Assembly (NCBI RefSeq): GCF_900544955.1
Contig: NZ_UQXD01000005.1
Coordinates: forward strand, 15,826 to 79,825
DNA length: 64,000 nucleotides
Direction of reading: 5' to 3'
Source: an uncultured Oscillibacter sp.
GTDB taxonomy: Bacteria > Bacillota > Clostridia > Oscillospirales > Oscillospiraceae
The notes below the pieces were generated by a model. That model was not told where the DNA came from. It saw nothing but the letters and a program-made list of their open reading frames with translations, and did no database searches. Position numbers and translations under genes: made by a program. The stretch's first letter is position 1. Every line of letters starts with the position of its first letter. Positions 43,301 to 50,312 of this stretch are shown one piece after another.

Positions 43301-46300
43301 TGCCGGTGGCTTGATAGCTCCCCGCGGGGATCTCCGCACCGTCCGCCGTCACCTTTTCGATCGTCTGGGTCTGCAAAGTGCCGTTGTAGGTCAGCGCGCC
43401 GCCCAGCGTGACGGCTATGGTCACGTTCTCTGTCTTTGGCTGGATGGTGACGGTCGGCGAGGATGCCTCCGCCGTGCTGGTGAGCCCGTCCAAGGAGCAG
43501 GTCACAACGCAGCGGTACGGCCCGTATGCCCCCGCATCGGCCTGGGAGATGGTATAGGTGCTTCCCATCGCGCCCGCGATCTGGTCCGGTCCGTCATACC
43601 ACTGGTAGCTGACCGTCACGCCTGTCGAAAGGGGCGGGGTGACGGCGGCGGCGAACGTCAGATCACCCCCGTTGTAGACCGCCCCGTTGGCGGAAGCGCC
43701 CCCATAGGTCGCGGAGACGGACACCCCGGCGGCGTTCAGCTTCCACACCGGCGTAAGCTCCACGGGGGCGGTGACGTTGGAGAGGATGCCGCTCTGGCTC
43801 CAGCCGGTTTGGGTGTGGCCCGGGCGCGTGACGGGATATTGGGTGCTGACGGTGTGGTCGCCCCCTTTCAACACCACGTCCGCCGCCGGCAGGCTCGCGC
43901 CCGGGAGAAGCTCCCCCGCGCCGGCGCTGTAGGCCACGGTATAGCAGTCCACCGTGACGGGCGTCTCGTTCGTCACCTGGAGACCGGTGGGCCTGCCGTC
44001 AAAATACACGTCGTATGTTCCGCTGACCACGCTTGCGGTGAAGGTTGAGCCGCTGCCGGCGAGGTCGTACTTTTTCTCGCCGTTCTTGTACAGGGCCAGC
44101 GTCTTGCCGCTGTCCGCCCACACCTTGTCGTCCTTTTGCAGGTCCACTGTGGCGATGTAACCCGGCGTGGGATAGACGCTGCCCAGCGTTCCGCCCGGCT
44201 GCACCGTGTAATATCCGGCGACGTCCTGCGCCGTCGCGCCCGTAGCCGCGCTGAGATACAACGCCCAGCCCTTGCCGTCCGGCGTGTCGGAGCGCGTCCC
44301 GGTGTTCGTCACCCCGCCGCCCGTCTCCACGGTCAGGCGGGGCGTGCCCGTATTCGTGCCCGCCCCGGAGAAGCAAATCGTGCCGCCGGATGCACTGCTC
44401 GTGTCACTCGTGACCGTCGCGTTTTCTTTGACCGTCACCGTGCCCGCGGCGCTTTGGATCATGCCGCTGCCGGCGGTGCTCTGGAGCACGCCACCGGCCT
44501 TGCTGCTCATGATGGTCAGCCCGCCCGTGCCGTCGTGCGAAATGCCGTACTTGCTGGCGGTGGCCCACGTGACGGTGTACCCGTCCAGGTCGATGGTGAC
44601 GTCATTGGCATACGGTGCGCATGGCGTATCCATCGTGTGGTCCTGCAAAACAACGACGGCCTGGCCTTTTGCCGCGTTTATCGCGCTCGAGAGCGACTCG
44701 TATTTCTCCGCTCCGACCTGCGCCACGTATACCGGCGTCCGGGCGTACACGCCGCCCAGGGTACCGCTCGTCTTGCTGTAGTATGTCTCTTTGTTTTCCG
44801 TCGTGACCTCTCTGGCGCCGAAGTACAGCGCCCAGCCCTTGCCGTCCGGGGTGCCCGCCAGGGCCGCGGTATTCTGCACCGTGCCCCCCTCGACGGAGAC
44901 CGCCGTTCTAAAAGTTCCTGTCAGCTTGGGGACATAGATGGTACCCGACGGGTCCGTGCCGTTGCCGGTGTTCGCGCTGGTGACCATTGCGCCGCTCTTG
45001 ACAAAGACGACGCTTTTTATGTACTCTTCCCCGCTGCCGGCGGCAATGGGGATCGTCGTGTTATCCGTTATGCGGATGGCCGTGCCCGTGGTGGCGGACA
45101 CCGTGCCGCCCTGGAGGTCCACCACGCTATACGCGCCGGCATGGATGGCCGTGCCGGTGGCGGCGGATACCGTGCCGCTCTTCAGGGTGAGGGGTGTCGC
45201 GTAAGCCCAGGTCGCGTTTATCTTAACGGCCGTGCCGCCCACGGTGGTGACGGAGCCGCCGGAAATATCGACCGCGCCAAGCGATAACAGGATGCCGGTG
45301 CCGCTCTCGGAGGTCACCTTGCTGCCGCTCGCCAGAGAGAGTGTTGCAACGTCGGTGTCATGCTGGATCGCGGTGCCTCCGCCGGTGGCGGACACCGTGG
45401 CCCCGCTGTTCAGCTTCGTCCCCTCCTTCGCCCCTGTGTAGAGGGCGATGGACCTTTCGCCGCCGCCTGTCGAACGGATTTTGACGTCGCTGAGCACCAA
45501 GGTGCCTTTCTCCGTGACCCTCAGCGCGGCGCCGTCCCTGCTGCTCGACGTGATGGTGCCGTTTGTCACGCAAAAGGTCACCCTGTCCGTGCTGCCCGTT
45601 CTCAGGCTCAGATATATATCCAGTCCAGTCCCCGACCCGGTATAGGTCAGCGTATTACCACTCAGGTTCAGTGTGAAGGTGAGGTCGTTGCCTGGGGTGG
45701 TGTAATCCGTTGACTGGATAGTTGAGGAAAATGTTATATTCTTCGTAACGTTAATGGTATAGAAGGCGGTGTTCTCCAGCGCCCACCGAAGACCGGCCTC
45801 GGTCATCACATTTACATGGGTACCGCTTATCGTATAATCCACACCCTCTGTCGCTTGCGTGGCCAGCGTCACGGCATTCCCCCGGAAGGCGGACAACAGG
45901 GCGTCAAGGGCCGCCTGGGCGCCGGGCAGGAGGGACTGCTGGCCGGCGGTCAGCGCGCCGTAGGCGTCGGCAGCCGCCTGGGCATCCTCCGCCCAGCGGT
46001 CCATGAGGGCGTACTCCTCCTCCGTGGGGTCTTCCTTCGCCATCAGCGCCGCCACCTCCGCCGGGGCGGGCAGGGCGGCCAGGAGCTCCCGCGCCGCCTC
46101 CACGTCCGGGTCGGCGGTGAGGGTCAGCGCCACGATGGGGGCCGCCACGCCGTCCGCCAGAACATAGCCGTCGGGCAGATCGAATGCGGCGGCGAGGGTG
46201 TATTCCCCCTTGACCGCCGGATTGGGCAGGCCGCTCCAGGTGACGGGGATATCCACGGCGCCGTAGGCCCCGCCGCTCCCGTCCGGATCGGCGGAAGGCG

Positions 46301-47354
46301 TCTCACCCGGGGCGCAGACGCCCGAGATGGTATCGGGCAGCGCCAGGGCATCCGTCTGCCCCTCCACGGCGGTCAGGACAGCCTCCGGCCCGCCCTCCAG
46401 GGCGGTGATCGCAAAGGTCTCCTGCACCTCCGGCGCGGTATACAGCGGGCAGTCCGGGCGGTGCGCCGTCACGCCGTCTGCATCCGGCTCCGCTGCGCAG
46501 GGGCATTCCGTCTGCTCCGACGGCGCATCGGCGCCGTCCGGCGTGTCTGCCAGGCCGCCGCAGGTCTCGTCGTGCGCATGGGTGCAGGGGGAGCCCGCCG
46601 CGGCCTCTACGTAGCCGCAGCGCTCGTCGTGTTCGGTGTGTGCGCAGGGAGCGCCCTCCACGGCCTCCCGATAGCCGCAGCTCTCATCGTGTTCGCCCAA
46701 TTCATGCCGGCAGGGCCGGCCCTCCGCCGCGCAGCCGGGGGCATGGTCGGCGACGCCGTCGCCGTCGGTATCCGTGCAGCCCTGATCGCAGGGGGCCTCC
46801 ACGTAGCCGCAGCGCTCGTCGTGGACATGATCGCAGCCCTGCGCCTCCGCGCCCAGGGCGCTCACGGGCAGCAGGGAGAGCGTCATGCACAGCGCCAGCG
46901 CCATGGCCACGGCCCGCCGGGGCGCCCTGCGCCGCAGGGACTGTGCCACCCCACCCGCTCCATGGGCGGCGCGGCGGGCCAGACTGCCGCCCAGCTCCCC
47001 TCCCCAGGCGAGCGCCGCTTGGAGGTGGTTCAGACACCATTGCCGTGAGGTATGGAATACCTCACGGCCCCTGGTCTTGACCAGGGGCCTCAAATGCTCC
47101 CTGTATGACCGATAAAACCGGCGAGAGCCGCCGGCGATTGCTCCGCCGGTCTCCTTCCAATGTGCCGCCGCCTCGCGGCAGGCCATGGAAAGCCCCGCTC
47201 CCAGGCGCTTCCCCGCGGGGATCAGCCGGTGCGCCAGGACCTTGGCCCCGTCCCGCACCGCCGCACCGCCGTGCATCAGCGCCGCCAGCGGCCGGCGCAG
47301 ATTGGGATGCGCCTTGCCCAACGCAACAAGTTTTCCGCACCATCGTTCAAGCAT
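37308..47354 (-). CDS. Giant multi-domain surface protein with C-terminal SLH domains (3348 aa)
   Basis: Residues 1-146 are basic and helical, without a membrane segment. A signal-type stretch follows at about 147-170 (AVAMALALCMTLSLLPVSALGA). About 173-285 hold Cys/His repeats of the form C-H-HDE-CGY. Residues about 510-1020 are repetitive, Thr/Gly-rich and probably a beta-solenoid; about 1020-2400 contain beta-sandwich modules with TDHAGN motifs; about 2410-2920 carry helical repeats (AYDALTQKQKDAF and relatives); the last 180 residues are three SLH modules for cell-wall attachment. GGAGG stands eight bases before ATG 47354. Likely an adhesin or S-layer-associated protein. The frame is open throughout. 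Confidence 0.9.
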   Translation of the reverse strand: MLERWCGKLVALGKAHPNLRRPLAALMHGGAAVRDGAKVLAHRLIPAGKRLGAGLSMACREAAAHWKETGGAIAGGSRRFYRSYREHLRPLVKTRGREVFHTSRQWCLNHLQAALAWGGELGGSLARRAAHGAGGVAQSLRRRAPRRAVAMALALCMTLSLLPVSALGAEAQGCDHVHDERCGYVEAPCDQGCTDTDGDGVADHAPGCAAEGRPCRHELGEHDESCGYREAVEGAPCAHTEHDERCGYVEAAAGSPCTHAHDETCGGLADTPDGADAPSEQTECPCAAEPDADGVTAHRPDCPLYTAPEVQETFAITALEGGPEAVLTAVEGQTDALALPDTISGVCAPGETPSADPDGSGGAYGAVDIPVTWSGLPNPAVKGEYTLAAAFDLPDGYVLADGVAAPIVALTLTADPDVEAARELLAALPAPAEVAALMAKEDPTEEEYALMDRWAEDAQAAADAYGALTAGQQSLLPGAQAALDALLSAFRGNAVTLATQATEGVDYTISGTHVNVMTEAGLRWALENTAFYTINVTKNITFSSTIQSTDYTTPGNDLTFTLNLSGNTLTYTGSGTGLDIYLSLRTGSTDRVTFCVTNGTITSSSRDGAALRVTEKGTLVLSDVKIRSTGGGERSIALYTGAKEGTKLNSGATVSATGGGTAIQHDTDVATLSLASGSKVTSESGTGILLSLGAVDISGGSVTTVGGTAVKINATWAYATPLTLKSGTVSAATGTAIHAGAYSVVDLQGGTVSATTGTAIRITDNTTIPIAAGSGEEYIKSVVFVKSGAMVTSANTGNGTDPSGTIYVPKLTGTFRTAVSVEGGTVQNTAALAGTPDGKGWALYFGAREVTTENKETYYSKTSGTLGGVYARTPVYVAQVGAEKYESLSSAINAAKGQAVVVLQDHTMDTPCAPYANDVTIDLDGYTVTWATASKYGISHDGTGGLTIMSSKAGGVLQSTAGSGMIQSAAGTVTVKENATVTSDTSSASGGTICFSGAGTNTGTPRLTVETGGGVTNTGTRSDTPDGKGWALYLSAATGATAQDVAGYYTVQPGGTLGSVYPTPGYIATVDLQKDDKVWADSGKTLALYKNGEKKYDLAGSGSTFTASVVSGTYDVYFDGRPTGLQVTNETPVTVDCYTVAYSAGAGELLPGASLPAADVVLKGGDHTVSTQYPVTRPGHTQTGWSQSGILSNVTAPVELTPVWKLNAAGVSVSATYGGASANGAVYNGGDLTFAAAVTPPLSTGVTVSYQWYDGPDQIAGAMGSTYTISQADAGAYGPYRCVVTCSLDGLTSTAEASSPTVTIQPKTENVTIAVTLGGALTYNGTLQTQTIEKVTADGAEIPAGSYQATGNTGMNAGTDYSLTVTIIAGNYKGAAASVRWSIEKAVPTAGDFLFTRPGDLTYSGAEKTASVSVGNGVMGMGEITAVRGAAQTDVGTATISIDVAEGTNYQAVNNLTDGGWTFAITPKAYGDGTGFTVETIADQPFTGAAITPEPVIQFGGKALVKGTDFEETLTYENNVNVGNKAASVTVTFKGNYSGTAAVPFSIYYRTLPTDIGNDTIFTLSGAELMEWHKDDIVLAAKDGWTVGTDAAGLGTSVTLSIESTKVNGTIVPSHAALFVRDGEGHIYQTAVDYLLDQTMPVIVVDGMDAEGVNKIWDSEKTIAIHITDALSGVRYLNIVGQDYTSMVEYGDPSMDPSYRPIPDDGTITYTVKANDVYTITAYDNAGNQPLWNGELPTFVVEKIDGEKPTAAFGEITGALGQNGWFTGTVTVNVRAEDPETIPDDPDTIAINESNKSGVAKWEYSLDGGKNWTEMAADATSFPVDASGDYTDLLQLRATDHAGNVSETATASAKLDKTKPTIESVAGNPMAWTQGPAAITFTAADTPSGVAAVTVSCDDGQGVTYTNGGFTADRNGTYTITVTDHAGNTDTKTVAVTKLDPYIPAKPIVTGYTSGVWVKETISFSLSTTDTVPSGTKFQVKAGDAAWADVSGSTYTVTENTDGVIYSFRAISGAGTAGETADFTVKLDKTVPVVSLDVQAGGAAYDGTTFTAHDVVITSGNTAENISGVTYYYRKTGDADWTELAGNALTVNYNCDTAFTFKAVSGAWADSSNQPTARVKRSAMNDEELAGTAYGEGDFTVSPAPNGDGWYNEPPTVTVTPKETVGEGGLPATTYYELYKSPASSGTKAKLTTPWQIKPDSDGIWTLDIWTEDEAGNHTKAYRITIRVDTAAPTIRDVAGVPAAWTEKSAAITFTAADATSGVKGVTVSGGSYAAETVLTGTEGAYTFTADRNGPYTITVTDHAGNSATETVAVTKIDKAAPVVSWAAATAALNPNKWYGRTSLTAAATDDSGETPAITLISGGKPYENGYTLSATGSYTFTAAAKDGAGNVGRSAALTVRIETAIDDFAAMMDALDGGSSYQDILDAKTWHDGQSQTVKDRFSKSDDAQAAYEKLMGLLREKAQEAAGGVTDAIRNADTIEEIEQAAKDYDALPDEAKAKVPGDAKEELAQKKQDAEAARKVIEQLADADRDQNGKDPGGSYEEKKAAQEAYNKLTEDQKALVDQAASAVADKNSIDADLSGIDRVLDLPGKIKKPYTPATKDQIKAAEDAYDALTQKQKDAFPKADKAKLDALETMREHAQAVEDRIKNLGEDATLEQLTGAKGAYDSLTADERAMVDGADELNRQYQAKLDQMSADEKAAAEFAAKVEAVKQSPTVEKIEQLIKDHDALSDAAKGKLTDQTKQDYQDLMDDRNKAKEVIDKLDGIHVGNLTPGDMDDVKDALGKYDKLDEGQKQLVDEATGGKPGVLDEAVKGAEDATGKIEGIPDHGNSSTTTLPGGDTVPNLGDCENDGNAGAGNTGTGGHTYEEHKAAIEEAKIAYEKLTDAGRKLISDAAKEKLNREYAALMSYLEYIHTARTAATNVEVAGLAEKVELPTESTGAPKTVISVVMADSRPETMPPVPAGKTEALSVDIKLVASIYEDPDATATDTPIAQELVQPKAGEAVLVKLRVPSGYRNDTLELWHIKDNGGRSRVEDFWLVTESDGTYAVFEVNSFSHFVFFAEKESTGGGGGGTVTSPAPKPDVTDSDHGSATISPQQPRPGTTVTIRPEPDEGYVVDEVVVTDRNGKEISVKDRGDGTWSYTQPNGKVTVTVTFKPQPQAADWPFADVKPGDWFYESVRHVYERGLMNGTTSDRFSPYLNTSRGMIVTILWRLEGEPEPATANPFPDVAADAYCAKAVAWGAENGIVKGYGDGNFGPNGPITREQLAAILYRFAQFKNADVSASGTLSAFTDAAEVSGYAQEAVKWAVDSGIITGKANRVLDPTGKATRAEAAVMLQRFNEMNTR

Positions 47355-47622
47355 GTTGTGTTCCTCCTTGCTCCTTTGGTTCCTCATTGGCGCTGCCATG
47401 TAAAATCTCCCGCCGGTTGGCCGGGCAGCGGCACACGCTTTGCGTCATTGCCAGATCCGTCCGTTTTCGAAAGTCCGCGTACTTGCAGTACCAGCACTCC
47501 CGGATGGAGGAGAGCCCTCCGCCCGACCCCACCCAGTGGGGACAGCTGTATCCCTCCGTTACGAGGGGATAGCCCTCGTCAGTGACGCCGATTATGGCGC
47601 CGTGGCCCGTATTCCCTGTCAT
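47347..47622 (-). CDS. Hypothetical Cys-rich small protein upstream of the giant gene
   Basis: A 91-residue protein: MTGNTGHGAIIGVTDEGYP, then YSCPHWVGSGG, ECWYCKYADF and VCRCPANRRE. Five Cys and one His suggest a zinc or redox site. Its stop lies 8 bases inside the giant gene, so the two are coupled, and GGAG precedes ATG 47622. No family is named; similar CWYCKYADFR proteins are known to me only as hypothetical. It may be a regulator or chaperone of the surface protein. Confidence 0.6.
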   Translation of the reverse strand: MTGNTGHGAIIGVTDEGYPLVTEGYSCPHWVGSGGGLSSIRECWYCKYADFRKRTDLAMTQSVCRCPANRREILHGSANEEPKEQGGTQHA

Positions 47623-47652
47623 GACCTCACGCTCCTTTTTCCACCAATGATA

Positions 47653-47862
47653 CCCTCAGCGGACAAAGGGCAGCACGCCCCAGACACATCAAAGCCGCGC
47701 CCTGGCCTTGCGACAGCAAGCCGGCGGGCTGCGGCCTTGCCATCCCACGGTTTGGATGTGCCTGGGGTCCGCGGGAGTATTTTTCCGGCAAGGCAACGAG
47801 GACAACACCGCCAGCGGCCCATTTGGCCGCAGAATACCATGTTGCCCTTTGTCCGCTGAGGG
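47653..47862. repeat. 210-bp element bounded by 20-bp perfect inverted repeats
   Basis: CCCTCAGCGGACAAAGGGCA (47653-47672) is repeated inverted at 47843-47862. Inside are further inverted pairs, such as CCCCAGACACATC (47680-47692) with GATGTGCCTGGGG (one mismatch). The element could be a non-autonomous mobile repeat (MITE-like) or a structured RNA. No reading frame inside is credible. Confidence 0.65.
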
Positions 47863-47994
47863 CATGGATTCCCATTTACCATATCACGCCGCCGCCCGCC
47901 CCGGTGTCCGAGAGGATAAACGGCACAGTTTTCGGGATATTCGGCAAAACGCCGCCGCCCGATCCCGGACGGCGGCGTTCCCGACTTTACACGG

Positions 47995-49293
47995 TCACAG
48001 CGTCAGGACCACCCGGAGGGTGAACTCCCGCTCTGTGCGGCTGAGGCGGCAGTAGCCGTGGTACAGCTTCGCCACCCGCCGGATGCTGGCGAGGCCCAGC
48101 CCGTGACCCATGCCCTCCTTCCGGGTGACATACTGCCCGTCCCGCTCCACGGCCAAGCCGTCATAGCTGTTTTTGACCTCCAGCGTCAGGTTGTGCCCCA
48201 CCATCCGGGCCAGCAGGGAGATATACCGCCGCTCCCCGCCGGTTTGCAGGGCGCAGGCATCCAGGGCGTTTTGCAGTGCGTTGCCCAGCACCGCGCACAG
48301 GTCCACGGGGGCGCAGTCCAGGTCCGCCGGGATCTGGGCATCGCATTGGAACGCAATGCCGCCGCTGCGGGCCCGCCCGGCATAAAAGCCCAGCAGGATG
48401 TTGGCCGTGTAGTTGGCGCAGTAGAAGAAATCGCCCACATCCGGAGACTGCTCGATGAGGGTGGAGAGGTAGGCCTCCATCTGATCGTAGGCCCCGTCCC
48501 GAGCGTAGCCGCTGAGCACCCGCAGGTGGTGGCGGCTGTCGTGCTGCATCTGGCGGATTTCCTGGATATGGCCCGCCAGGGTGACATAGTATTGCTCCGC
48601 CTGCCTGGCCTGGGCGGTGAGTTCCTGCACCTGGGCCTTGGCCAGGGCGTTGTCCCGCACCGCCGTCATGGTGACAAAGCAGAGGTAATACCCACAGCCC
48701 AGCACCGCCACATAGAGCAGCATCACCACATACTCCCCCAGGGGCAGGCCGTCCCGAATCGCCCAGGCGTCAAAGAGGAGGAGCATCACCACGTAGCCGG
48801 TGCAGGCGAAGGCGGTGAGGGTCCCCAGATGCTCCCCGAACTGGACCAGTCGCTCCACGATGGGGGTGCGCAGGAAGCGGAGGAAGAGGAACACCACCGC
48901 GCCGGTGAGCAGGAAATAGAGGATCACAAAGGCCGTCCGCGGGTTGAATACCGGCCAAAATCCGCAGACCAGCAGCACCGTGTACCGGGCCAGCAGGGCG
49001 GTGAGGTACATGGCGGTGTCCACCATGAAGTAGGTGAAAAACCGCTGCTTCACCGGCACGTCGAAGAGGTAGAGGTAGACGAACACCGCCAGAAAGCCGG
49101 TGAACTGCCCCGAGCGGTTGCCCAGCACGGGCCGCAGCGACTCGCCCAGCACCACCATCGCCAGGGTACCCAGCGTCCAGGCCAGGACGGCCTGCCACCG
49201 CTTTCGCTTGGAGCGGTAAAAGATGTGGGCCATGCCGATGGAAAAGCAGAGCATAGCAAGCCCCACGATGGTGGCGGCTGTGACGCCCAGCAT
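47995..49293 (-). CDS. GHKL-type sensor histidine kinase (AgrC-like)
   Basis: A 432-residue kinase. Residues 1-210 hold six or seven membrane segments; a coiled coil leads to the phosphorylation motif MQHDSRHHLRVLSGYARDG with the likely phospho-His at H251. The ATP-binding part has DLCAVLGNALQNALDAC (N box) and GMGHGLGLASIRRVAKLYHG (G box). It lies 17 bases behind its response regulator on the same strand. The many-helix sensor suggests a peptide or membrane signal. Same cluster as the giant surface protein, but a link is not proven. Confidence 0.9.
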   Translation of the reverse strand: MLGVTAATIVGLAMLCFSIGMAHIFYRSKRKRWQAVLAWTLGTLAMVVLGESLRPVLGNRSGQFTGFLAVFVYLYLFDVPVKQRFFTYFMVDTAMYLTALLARYTVLLVCGFWPVFNPRTAFVILYFLLTGAVVFLFLRFLRTPIVERLVQFGEHLGTLTAFACTGYVVMLLLFDAWAIRDGLPLGEYVVMLLYVAVLGCGYYLCFVTMTAVRDNALAKAQVQELTAQARQAEQYYVTLAGHIQEIRQMQHDSRHHLRVLSGYARDGAYDQMEAYLSTLIEQSPDVGDFFYCANYTANILLGFYAGRARSGGIAFQCDAQIPADLDCAPVDLCAVLGNALQNALDACALQTGGERRYISLLARMVGHNLTLEVKNSYDGLAVERDGQYVTRKEGMGHGLGLASIRRVAKLYHGYCRLSRTEREFTLRVVLTL

Positions 49294-49310
49294 AGCGCCC
49301 CCCCTTTCAT

Positions 49311-50045
49311 TCAGATCCGCGTCAGCTCCGCCCGCGTCAGCAGATATTCAAAGTAGGCGTCCCGGACGGCCTTGCCGCCCCGCCGCCGGATGGGGACCCG
49401 GGCTCCGGAGGCCATCAGAAAGTCGTCCTCCACCGTGCGCACCTGCTCCATATTGACGATGTAGCTCTGATGGCACCGGAGAAACCCGTGGTCCTCCAGC
49501 TCCCGCTCCACCTCGTCCAGCCGGGCGTAGACCCGGTGCTCCTCGCCGTTTTCCAGGCGCACCAGCAGCACGTTGCGGCAGCTCTCCACGGATTCGATCT
49601 CCCGGTAGGCAATCCGGCTGCCCTTTCCGCCCTCCCGGAGGAGCAGCGTCTTTTGCCGCCCGTCATACTCCTCCCGCAGGAAACGCCCCAGCAGGGCGGC
49701 CGCCTTTTCGCCGTCCAGCGGTTTGACCAGATAGCCGTAGGCCCGGACATCGTAGCTCTCCAGGGCGTAGTCCGGGGTGGTGGTGAGAAAGACGATGGGC
49801 ACCCTGGGCGCAAAGCGCCGTACACGCCGGGCACACTCCATTCCCAGGATGCCGTCCAGAAAGATGTCCAGGAAAACGAGGTCGAATGCGGCGGAGCCGT
49901 CCTCGTAGTCGTCCACCAGGGTCTCGCCCCGGGCGTACTCCGTCAGAACGTACTCGTAGGGATGGGCGGCAAAGTAGGCGCGCAAAAAGCGGCCGAGCGT
50001 CTCCCGTTCCGGCGGCAGATCGTCGCAGATTGCGATACGCAGCAT
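49311..50045 (-). CDS. LytTR response regulator
   Basis: A 244-residue regulator. Receiver domain: acidic pair CDD (residues 7-9), phosphoacceptor in FDLVFLDIFLDG, switch T in IVFLTTTPDYALESY and lysine in GYLVKPLDG. The output is a LytTR DNA-binding domain: GSRIAYREIESVESCRNVLLV, then HQSYIVNMEQVRTVEDDFLMASGARVPIRRRGGKAVRDAYFEYL. It starts at ATG 50045 (GGAGG seven bases ahead; GTG 50051 is also in frame). Partner of the kinase just behind it. Confidence 0.92.
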   Translation of the reverse strand: MLRIAICDDLPPERETLGRFLRAYFAAHPYEYVLTEYARGETLVDDYEDGSAAFDLVFLDIFLDGILGMECARRVRRFAPRVPIVFLTTTPDYALESYDVRAYGYLVKPLDGEKAAALLGRFLREEYDGRQKTLLLREGGKGSRIAYREIESVESCRNVLLVRLENGEEHRVYARLDEVERELEDHGFLRCHQSYIVNMEQVRTVEDDFLMASGARVPIRRRGGKAVRDAYFEYLLTRAELTRI

Positions 50046-50272
50046 CCCCACCCCTCCTTCCTCTGCATCCTACCACGGGCCAACCTATCTGCCGGCGGGA
50101 AAGGATATTCGTCAGCTTTTTCGGGACATTCGGCATCACACTCTGATGTCATCATAGCAAAGGAACGGCTCCATTTGGGCGTTTCCGCACCAACGACGCA
50201 TATACGGTACGAACGTTGCGCCGGACGGTTGACGGGGCCCGCATTTCCGTGATACCGTATAGGCAGAAAAAG
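50046..50272. other. Intergenic stretch upstream of the LytTR regulator
   Basis: No gene. It must contain the promoter of the regulator-kinase operon on the minus strand, but I cannot place one with confidence. The terminator of the neighbouring surface-protein gene ends it at 50273. Confidence 0.5.
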
Positions 50273-50303
50273 GCGCCCCCTCTCCGCACGGGAGAGGGGG
50301 CGC
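50273..50303 (-). terminator. Terminator of the Pro-rich surface protein gene
   Basis: A 13-bp perfect stem (50273-50285 with 50291-50303) with CTTTTTC downstream on the minus strand. Confidence 0.8.
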
Positions 50304-50312
50304 GGGGAGCGG

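Noticed and set aside
47619..47882. Open frames inside the 210-bp inverted-repeat element
   Set aside because: They span the terminal repeats, have no ribosome site and are Arg/Cys/Gly-rich, typical of non-coding repeat DNA.
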